Origin: Isotricha intestinalis
Taxonomy: Eukaryota; Ciliophora; Litostomatea; Vestibuliferida; Isotrichidae
Length of the DNA stretch: 15,292 bases
Direction of reading: 5' to 3'
Assembly (NCBI GenBank): GCA_023807065.1
Contig: JAJJLU010004291.1
Coordinates: 1-15,292 of the forward strand
Shown one piece after another: positions 1-7,165 of this stretch (positions within the stretch are counted from its first letter, which is position 1; each line of letters starts with the position of its first letter). The notes under the pieces were generated by a model. That model did not search any database and was not told the origin of the DNA. It saw only the letters and a program-made list of their open reading frames with translations. The translations under genes and the position numbers were made by a program.

Positions 1-210
1 ATATAAAAATAAAATTATAATTAAATATCATTAATAAATTTTATTCATAATTTAATCAATAGAGAGATTTACTTTTAATCAGTAGATTAACAATGAAAAA
101 ATAAAAAAAATAATAAAAAAAGCAATAAAACAGGAAAAAAAGACGAATAAAAAATAACATTATAATATATTTTAAATGGGGAAATAATAAAAAAATAAGG
201 AAAATATAAT

Positions 211-270
211 GTACACTCCGGGATGCCTCCCTCCATGGAGGAAAATACCCCGAAAATGCCGAAAACTTGC
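211..270. other. GC-rich palindromic island, possible structured RNA or protein-binding element
   Basis: This 60-base stretch has 32 G or C bases (53%), far above its surroundings. It contains a perfect 12-base palindrome, CCTCCATGGAGG, at 230-241. Seven bases to its left is CGGG (219-222) and seven bases to its right is CCCG (249-252), so a symmetrical stem or cruciform can form around the palindrome. A short plus-strand frame through it (ATG at 224, 19 codons) uses CCC, CCG and TCC codons that are rare in the neighbouring genes. It is too short to call a gene. The strand and function are unknown. It could be a non-coding RNA, a regulatory site or a fragment of foreign or repeat DNA. Confidence 0.4.
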
Positions 271-325
271 ATAATTCATTAAACTTATTTTTAAATCATC
301 AAAAATATTAATTTTCTCAAAAAAA

Positions 326-407
326 ACGCCTGATTCTCTCTGAAACCAAAATTAAATTTTATTACTTTTACGATGTCTAGATCTTTTTCTGAAGGTTTTA
401 GTGGCGT
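326..407 (+). ncRNA. Candidate structured RNA with a two-part closing stem
   Basis: ACGCC at 326-330 can pair with GGCGT at 403-407. Just inside, CTGAAACC at 340-347 can pair with GGTTTTAG at 394-401 over eight positions with one G-U wobble on the plus strand. The two stems are joined by a 9-base loop on one side and a single T on the other. The wobble pair becomes an A-C mismatch on the minus strand, which favours the plus strand. Against that, an eight-base A run (319-326) would read as a poly-U tract directly after the stem on the minus strand, like a polymerase III stop. The RNA family is not recognised. Confidence 0.25.
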
Positions 408-581
408 GTATATTTGTTATTAATAATTTCTCCTTTATTTTTCAATTTTGTTTTTTATCAAATAATTCAATTATACAACAGATGGGTATATGCCATGTAT
501 ATCTTATGTCTATAAAATATTATAATTATATTAAAATAAAAGATTTTAGAATTATCCTTTTTTATTTATTTTTATTAAATT

Positions 582-3500
582 TTATACTTCTTTTATCATT
601 TCCTTTAATTTTTTTATTAAATCAATACTTATATTCCATTTATTATATTCAACATCTTCTAATACTTTTACAATGAAAGATTTATCATTTTCTTTAATTT
701 TTTTTAATTCTTGTTTATAATATTCTTCTTTTTTTTTTGAAATGAAATCAAAAAATTTTTCAACATTCTCATTTTTTTTCCCTAAAATTTTTAAGCTTTC
801 TTTATAAACATTAATTAATTCTTCAAAATCAGATGATTGAGTATCATTCATTATTTCATACATTTTTACTTTTATATCTAAAGCATTTTTTATGAAATCT
901 TTAATTGAATTTCTCTGTGATAAAAGCTTATTTTCTTTTTTCATTCTTGATAATCGAGTCATTGAAGTACTTTTATTTAAATTTTTTACATTATTCAATT
1001 CAGAAAATGTTTTGTCAAATTTTCCTAATTGTCTTTGATATATTTCTTTACTTTTTTCAAAATATTCAATAATATTTTTTTTCTTTTGTTCCATTTTTTC
1101 ATCATTCATTATAACATTATTATTATGACTATATTCAGGAGTTAAATTAGAAAAAATAGTTCTATTACTTTTAGAATAATTAACATAATTAATAATAAAT
1201 TTTGAATGTGAATTATTACATTTAGGTTTTTCTTTTCTGAAAATATTTTTCATACTTAAACTTTTTTGTTCTAATAAATGATGAAACAGTGGATGTGAAT
1301 AATAGTTATCTTCAACATCACTTTTATTTTTTTCTTCTTTCTTAAATAAATTTCTTTTACTTATATTATATTGACTTTTTCTCAATCCGTCATTGTTTTT
1401 TTTTTCACTATTAAAATTATTTGTATCATTATCTTCAATATGATCAATTTCCTCTGCAGATCTTCTTTCTCTTTTTTCATTCAATTCTTTTATTTCATCA
1501 TCATTTAAACTTTTATTATTCATTTTTTTTTGAAATAATAAATATCTTTTCCTTGATCTACTTGCTCTTAAAACTCTTCCATTATCATTATTTTCCCATT
1601 CTTCTTTAATTAATTTTTCATGTTCTTTTTTTGAAGTGTCGTTTATGAATCCAATATTATTTGATGAAAAAACTCTTATTGTATAAGCTAAATCATTTGA
1701 TTCATTTGTTAGTAATTCAGTATCTATTTCAGAAATATCAAAATAACATAATAATAAATATATATTGATTTCTTCTTTTAATTCTTTTTTTTTTGTTTTA
1801 TCTTGATTAATTAAATCACCATATAACACAAGGTCTGGAATTACAATTTCATTATAAAAATCCCATTTTTTAATTAAAATACCTTCATTTGAATATGAAA
1901 ATTTAATTGAATTATCGCAATAATCTAAAGAAGGTTCTTTTGTTAATTTATATAATTCTAATATAATTCTCAGTTGCTTTTCTAATGGTTTAGATTTAAT
2001 ATAAATATTTAAATTATCTGTTTTTTTTGAATTATTTTCTTTTTTTTCATCTATTAAATGATAAAAATTTATGTTAATTGTTGAAGAAAGTTTTTCACTT
2101 GGATATAAAAAATAAGAAAATATTAAACCTTTTTTATTTGAATTATATTTACCATGAATTTCAAATGGTTCTATTTCTTCAACATAATCAAATTTTAAAT
2201 TTATTTCATTATAATATATTTTAATGGATAATACTGATTCATTTAAATTTTCTTCTGGTTTAATAGAAAAAATTAAGGTTTTAGCTTTATTGTTTGAAAA
2301 AGATTTTTTATTTAGTTTTATTATTTTATCTATTTCCAATCTTTTTTTTTCAAGATTTTCATCTTCTAAAAATATTAAAATATATTGTTTTATATATTTC
2401 ATATCATAATCGATAGAAATTCTAAATTGTATATATTCATTATTTATTTTTTCTTCATTACTTATAATAAACTTGGCAATTTGGTAATATTTATTTTTTT
2501 CAATTGAAGGGATGTAAACTTGATTTTCATATACTAAAAAGTGTTCATATTCTGAAATAAATGTATTGAAAGACATATTTTGAATTTTATGACATTCAGT
2601 CATAATTTGTAATATATATCCAGTTGGATATTCTCCTCCATTAATTTTAATAAAATATTCATTATCTTTTTCTAGTTCAGAAAAAGTATAAACAGAATAA
2701 AACTTATTCAAAATAATATTATTTTGAATAATACATTTATTACTTTTATCAACTAAATCAAATGAAATATAAGGAAAAATAACATTTTTAATTTTACTAT
2801 TTAATTTGAATTTTTCAGTATATGGTTCAAAAATAATAATTAAAGAATATTTATCTTGATTATCATTCATTAAAGAATTAGGAGTTAACAAAAATATATT
2901 ATAATCAATTAAAGGTTCAAAATAATCTGTCTGAAAATAATTCCAAGAATTATCAATAAATATTTTATCATGATAAATTTTATTAGGATTTTGAACAATT
3001 AAAAGTTTATTAAAATTATTTATTAAATCATCAAAAGTAATCCAACAACCATCAATAATATTAATTTTAGGATTATCATTTCTTTCTTCAAATTGATTTA
3101 AATCATTTCCAATGAATTCAATATATATTTCCTTAGTCCAAGCAAATAATCCAATAGGTCTATTTTTATTTATTTTATTTTTATGAGAAATTGAAGGTAG
3201 TCTTGCAATTCCTTCTAATTTTTCTATTTGATGTTTATATCTTGAATCTTCATCAATTTTAGAAATTATTTCTCTTAATTGATTTTGTTCTTCTTCTTTT
3301 TTTTTAAATTCTCTTTCAAAAATATCTGGAGGAGGATAATTCCAATTATTTAATAAACATTTTTTTGCTAAATTTATTTCTTCTTCTGTATATTCTTCAA
3401 AAAAATTTCCATCATGAATTTGTATTGATTTGTTTATTAATTTTACTAAATTATATTTGATTCCATCTTCTTTTAATTCTCTTAATCTTCTGTTTTTTTC

Positions 3501-5495
3501 TTCAATTTTTTCTTTTTTTAATTTTTGTCTAAATAATAAATATTCTCTTTTTTCATTTAGTGCTAATTGCTTAAATTGAACTTTTTTTTCACATATTTCT
3601 TTTTGTAAATCAGAAAAATCTAAGAATTTTAATCTTTTCATATTAAAATTCCCATTGCTAAAAAAATCACATATTGAATATAAAAAATTTGAAACAAGTT
3701 TTTCACTTGATATTAATTGTTCTTTTTTTTTATAAGTTCCAATTTTCAGATTATCCATTTTTTTATTAATAATAGTTGGCCATTTCCTATATTTTCTTGA
3801 ATAATTAGTATTTTTATTACTAATATTATCATTTGAACTATTTAAAATATTATTTTCTGATTTTTCTTCAACTTGATTTAATAATTTTGAAGAAAGTTTT
3901 TTTACTTCATTTTTTTTTTTATATTCATTTTTCCAGTTTATATTTTGTTGATTAATATATGTTCCATTTCTTTGATTTTGTTTGTCTATTAATTCTATTA
4001 TATCATAATATGATATATTTTCATTTATATTGTTTGATTTATTTTTTTTATAATTAAAAACTGCAAAATAATATTTTTCAGTCAAAGGATAATTTATTAT
4101 TGGTGATAATTCATCTAATTCATCAGTTTTTCCTTTAAATTCTTGTAATTTTTTATTTATTATTTTTTTATCTTTTTCTTTATTAAGATCTTTATTCTCT
4201 TTTTCAGTATTGTTTTCAGAAAAATCATTCTCTTTTTTTTCACTTTCAATGATAAAATGTTTTTTAAAAACATTAATTAAACTTTTATTCATATCCAAAA
4301 TAATTGAATGCATTCCAGTTAATTCATAAATTAAAGAATTGTCTACAAATTCTTCATTACAAAAATAAAAAGGATGTCTTGTTTTGTACATATTTAATTT
4401 AATTAAAGCTTTAATGAATAATGCAGGCCAAATTTCTTCAATTGACTGGCATTGAGGAAGAATATATTCATGATTTCTATTACATGGAATTCTATCATCA
4501 ATAATAATTTTTCTTGGTTTTCCCATTAAATATAATTTTATAATATATTTCCCATTAGGATTATAAATTGGAATATTATTTTTTTGAGGATAAATGTTTA
4601 AAAAAATACTTTTTCCTGTTTCTACATCTGTTATATTATTATCTAATATCATTTGAAAAATGGATGTAAACCATGTATAATATGAATTTTGAAGAAGTTG
4701 ATTATTTAAAAACTCATTCATAGTTAAATCAGAAGGTTTTATTATATTTATTAATTCTTTATTTTGTTCAATATTATTTAATGATTCTTCTTGTTTTTTA
4801 GTTTTAATAGTTTTAAAACTTTTTTTAGATTTATTCATTTCTTTTTTTTCTTCATTTAATCTTCTTAATTCATATTCTTCATCTGTTTCAAATCTAATTT
4901 CATTATTAACGACTTTGAGCTGATATTTTTTTTCTAAATATACATAAAAATCCTTATAAATAGCATTTTTCATTGCATCTTCTCCATTATTTAAATAATC
5001 ATTAAGTTCACTATCAGAATCATTGTTTTCTTTATTTTGTGTACGTTTATATTGATTATAACTAACTTTAATATTTTCTCTCATTGAAAAATAATTTTTT
5101 TTTGGATATAATCTTTTAATTTCTTTATCAATATAAAAATTTGGAATATAAGTCGAAGGACGATCCCATTCAATTAAATTATTATTTATTTGAATTAAAT
5201 ATAATGGAGTATTTGAAATTATTTTTTCGTGTTCTTCATCAAAAAATAAATTATCATGAACAGAAAATATTTCTTCATTTATTTCTTCTTCTGAAGAATA
5301 AATCCATTCCTCTGGAATTTCATTTGGTAAAAATATCGGTTCATAATTGTTTTTTTCTGATAAAAATTCTTGAGGAAAATAAATAGGAGAATGTGTAATT
5401 AATTTATCTATTAAGTTATTTGGGACAAAATCTTTTGGATTATACGGAATTTTTTCCTTTTTAATAATTTTTTCTTTTGATTCTTTTTTCTTCAT
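582..5495 (-). CDS. Androglobin-like protein with degenerate calpain-like domain, apparently without the globin domain
   Basis: This 1637-residue protein matches the androglobin (ADGB) layout. Residues about 255-380 form a calpain-like core: the degenerate active-site segment QNSYYTWF (269-276), NGKYIIKLYLMG (from about 314), IIIDD (aspartates 333-334) and EIWPALFIKALIKL around W356. These track ADGB's GKYVVKLYWMG, KITIDD and ELWPMLLSKAIIKL, recalled from memory. The position before the conserved Trp, normally the catalytic Cys, is Thr274, so protease activity is unlikely. Charged helices or coiled coil follow at about 650-780. Next are CWITFDDL (817-824), beta-rich domains, the family signature GRVLRASRSRKRYL (from 1306) and a helical tail. 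About 210 residues separate CWITFDDL from the next beta domain, against about 500 in animal ADGB, which places the globin and IQ there. The start codon is followed by a basic MKKKESKEK stretch. The gene is divergent from the 456-codon gene. The family acts in motile cilia and sperm flagella. Family assignment is firm; orthology is likely. Confidence 0.8.
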   Translation of the reverse strand: MKKKESKEKIIKKEKIPYNPKDFVPNNLIDKLITHSPIYFPQEFLSEKNNYEPIFLPNEIPEEWIYSSEEEINEEIFSVHDNLFFDEEHEKIISNTPLYLIQINNNLIEWDRPSTYIPNFYIDKEIKRLYPKKNYFSMRENIKVSYNQYKRTQNKENNDSDSELNDYLNNGEDAMKNAIYKDFYVYLEKKYQLKVVNNEIRFETDEEYELRRLNEEKKEMNKSKKSFKTIKTKKQEESLNNIEQNKELINIIKPSDLTMNEFLNNQLLQNSYYTWFTSIFQMILDNNITDVETGKSIFLNIYPQKNNIPIYNPNGKYIIKLYLMGKPRKIIIDDRIPCNRNHEYILPQCQSIEEIWPALFIKALIKLNMYKTRHPFYFCNEEFVDNSLIYELTGMHSIILDMNKSLINVFKKHFIIESEKKENDFSENNTEKENKDLNKEKDKKIINKKLQEFKGKTDELDELSPIINYPLTEKYYFAVFNYKKNKSNNINENISYYDIIELIDKQNQRNGTYINQQNINWKNEYKKKNEVKKLSSKLLNQVEEKSENNILNSSNDNISNKNTNYSRKYRKWPTIINKKMDNLKIGTYKKKEQLISSEKLVSNFLYSICDFFSNGNFNMKRLKFLDFSDLQKEICEKKVQFKQLALNEKREYLLFRQKLKKEKIEEKNRRLRELKEDGIKYNLVKLINKSIQIHDGNFFEEYTEEEINLAKKCLLNNWNYPPPDIFEREFKKKEEEQNQLREIISKIDEDSRYKHQIEKLEGIARLPSISHKNKINKNRPIGLFAWTKEIYIEFIGNDLNQFEERNDNPKINIIDGCWITFDDLINNFNKLLIVQNPNKIYHDKIFIDNSWNYFQTDYFEPLIDYNIFLLTPNSLMNDNQDKYSLIIIFEPYTEKFKLNSKIKNVIFPYISFDLVDKSNKCIIQNNIILNKFYSVYTFSELEKDNEYFIKINGGEYPTGYILQIMTECHKIQNMSFNTFISEYEHFLVYENQVYIPSIEKNKYYQIAKFIISNEEKINNEYIQFRISIDYDMKYIKQYILIFLEDENLEKKRLEIDKIIKLNKKSFSNNKAKTLIFSIKPEENLNESVLSIKIYYNEINLKFDYVEEIEPFEIHGKYNSNKKGLIFSYFLYPSEKLSSTININFYHLIDEKKENNSKKTDNLNIYIKSKPLEKQLRIILELYKLTKEPSLDYCDNSIKFSYSNEGILIKKWDFYNEIVIPDLVLYGDLINQDKTKKKELKEEINIYLLLCYFDISEIDTELLTNESNDLAYTIRVFSSNNIGFINDTSKKEHEKLIKEEWENNDNGRVLRASRSRKRYLLFQKKMNNKSLNDDEIKELNEKRERRSAEEIDHIEDNDTNNFNSEKKNNDGLRKSQYNISKRNLFKKEEKNKSDVEDNYYSHPLFHHLLEQKSLSMKNIFRKEKPKCNNSHSKFIINYVNYSKSNRTIFSNLTPEYSHNNNVIMNDEKMEQKKKNIIEYFEKSKEIYQRQLGKFDKTFSELNNVKNLNKSTSMTRLSRMKKENKLLSQRNSIKDFIKNALDIKVKMYEIMNDTQSSDFEELINVYKESLKILGKKNENVEKFFDFISKKKEEYYKQELKKIKENDKSFIVKVLEDVEYNKWNISIDLIKKLKEMIKEV

Positions 5496-5717
5496 TTATT
5501 TTTATTTTTAAATTTATTTTTATTCAAAATGAAAGTAATTAATAATATAATATATTCAAATACGTATTAATTAAATTATCATTATATTGATTAATTTTTA
5601 TTGGATATCATAAAATTTTATAAATTTTTAAAAAATAATATAGTTTTTCCAAATAATTTTATACTTCTTTTTGATAAGTATATTTTTTAAAAATATTTTA
5701 ATGTTAATAGAATATAA
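5496..5717. promoter_or_regulatory. Divergent AT-rich spacer serving as promoter region for two genes
   Basis: This 222-base gap separates the start codons of the androglobin-like gene (minus) and the 456-codon gene (plus), so both promoters should lie in it. It is almost entirely A and T. Reading towards the minus-strand gene, TCATTTTG lies about 30 bases before the ATG and resembles an initiator, but no similar element is found before the other genes. The blocks shared by the two genes at 10669 and 14057 are absent here. Both ATGs are preceded by ATAA. Confidence 0.5.
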
Positions 5718-7088
5718 ATGTCCTTATTAGTAAGTTCTAAAAAAACCAAAAGAAGAGGAATTTTATCAAATAAATTATTTTTTAATATGTCTACCAGAAG
5801 TTTTAGTCAGACTTTTAATAAAACTAAAGATAGAATAATTAGTCAAAATTCTTCAAAATATATTAGTGATTTTCCAACTCCAAAAAATAATATAAATTTA
5901 AAATCATCTGAAAATATATTAAAAAAAAGAAGGAATACTGAGGAAATAAATATTATAAAAGATTTAAATATTTTATTTCCAGATAAAAATGATATAAATA
6001 ATAAAATTAAACTTGCAAAATTAAAGAAAAATATCCTTTCAAATTATTATAGTTCAAAAATAACAAAAAAAATAAATCAAAAAGAAAAAAAAGTACTAAA
6101 AAATAAAGAAATAATAAATAAATATAAATTTGAAAAGCATAATGAATTTGAGCAAAAAGAAGATATAAGAAAAATAAAATTAAAATTACATTTAATAATG
6201 TCGAAGAATAAATATCCTGTATGTAATCATTATGAAAAAAATAACAACGATTTTAATTTTAAATTTATGGAATATTTAAATAGTTCAAGATATATGGCAA
6301 TAAAAAAGCAATTTCAAAACAATTTTCATTTTAATAAAAACGATTTAAATAAAGCACATGATCCTTTTGAACAAATGATTGATTTATCTGAATTTAGTAT
6401 AGGGGCTTATAAAATAAGTGATATTTTTAATCAATTAAATGAAAAAGAAAAAAAAAATATTTTACTTGATCCTTATTATTTTATTAAAGACAGACATTAT
6501 TATAAATCCCTTAATTCAATAAAAATAAAAAGTTTAATAAACACATTAAATGAAGAAGAAGAAGAAGAAGAAAATATAAGAAGAAAAAAATTATCTTTTG
6601 AAAAAAATAAAAAAAGCAATTTTATTGATGGAAGAAAGGAAAGAAAATTCAAAAAGTTTCCTTTAAATAATAAAAAAAAATATTTAAGTGAAAAACAAAA
6701 AATTGAAATTAAGACTAATAAAAGATTAAATAGAATATTCTCCGCGAAACTAAAAAAAAATAATACTTCAGATAATTTATTTGAAAGTGAAATAAATTCT
6801 ATGAAAAAAAAATTAATTTTAATTGGTCAAGAAAAATATGATGAGGGTTTTTATGAAAAAAATATAAAAGAAAATAAATATTTTTTAAAAGAAAAAAATA
6901 AAAGAGATTATTTAATTAAAATGAATAAAAAAAGAATTGACAAAGAAGAATTATATAAAGAAAATAATAATAAAGAAAGAAATCAAAATTCAGGAAATGA
7001 TTTTTATTTAAGAGATTATATGATAAAATTAAAAGATTTATTAGTTTCTAAAAAAGCACGTTCAAAATCTGTTAATTCAAAATCATAA
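5718..7088 (+). CDS. Lys/Asn-rich protein of unknown function
   Basis: The 456-residue product is not recognised. It is strongly basic and rich in Lys, Asn, Ile and Ser, with no signal peptide or membrane segment. The N-terminus is basic (SKKTKRRG). Residues about 170-270 are the least repetitive part and look folded, with segments such as HDPFEQMIDLSEFSIGAY and KNILLDPYYFIKDRHYY. Seven consecutive Glu (279-285) precede a Lys/Glu-rich, probably helical C-terminal half. Met1 is taken because it gives the longest frame; Met24 is a possible alternative. It is divergent from the androglobin-like gene over 222 bases and convergent with the next gene over 77 bases. A ciliary or cytoskeletal role is only a guess from that pairing. 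The coding reality is well supported by a 1371-base open frame in very AT-rich DNA. Confidence 0.75.
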   Translation: MSLLVSSKKTKRRGILSNKLFFNMSTRSFSQTFNKTKDRIISQNSSKYISDFPTPKNNINLKSSENILKKRRNTEEINIIKDLNILFPDKNDINNKIKLAKLKKNILSNYYSSKITKKINQKEKKVLKNKEIINKYKFEKHNEFEQKEDIRKIKLKLHLIMSKNKYPVCNHYEKNNNDFNFKFMEYLNSSRYMAIKKQFQNNFHFNKNDLNKAHDPFEQMIDLSEFSIGAYKISDIFNQLNEKEKKNILLDPYYFIKDRHYYKSLNSIKIKSLINTLNEEEEEEENIRRKKLSFEKNKKSNFIDGRKERKFKKFPLNNKKKYLSEKQKIEIKTNKRLNRIFSAKLKKNNTSDNLFESEINSMKKKLILIGQEKYDEGFYEKNIKENKYFLKEKNKRDYLIKMNKKRIDKEELYKENNNKERNQNSGNDFYLRDYMIKLKDLLVSKKARSKSVNSKS

Positions 7089-7165
7089 ATAATTTTTAAA
7101 TATAAATAAATTTAACTATATAATATATTATATGACTTTTTAATACTTATTAAAGTACTTTTAAA
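7089..7165. other. Short convergent intergenic gap
   Basis: Only 77 AT-rich bases separate two genes that run towards each other, each ending in TAA. Both 3' untranslated regions and polyadenylation sites must fit here or overlap the neighbouring coding sequence, so the two mRNAs may be complementary at their ends. No clear AATAAA with a cleavage context can be singled out. Confidence 0.5.

Larger units (their letters stand above)
1..581. other. AT-rich non-coding region downstream of the androglobin-like gene, with two GC-richer islands
   Basis: No convincing gene is seen here. Short open frames on both strands (for example 61 codons on the minus strand and 91 on the plus strand) consist mainly of Phe, Leu, Ile and Tyr, as expected from AT-rich DNA. 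The 91-codon frame also runs into the 3' end of the minus-strand gene ending at 582. Most of the region is A/T runs, but two parts stand out, at 211-270 and 326-407; both are listed separately. The region would include the 3' untranslated sequence and polyadenylation site of the androglobin-like gene, neither of which can be placed by eye. Confidence 0.7.

Noticed and set aside
87..272. 61-codon minus-strand open frame crossing the GC island
   Set aside because: Past the island it is a run of Phe and Leu typical of A/T-run DNA; no homology is recognised and it is too short.
5518..5535. Trichomonad-type initiator (TCATTTTG) before the androglobin-like gene
   Set aside because: It appears before only one of five genes, so it gives little support for a trichomonad promoter system.
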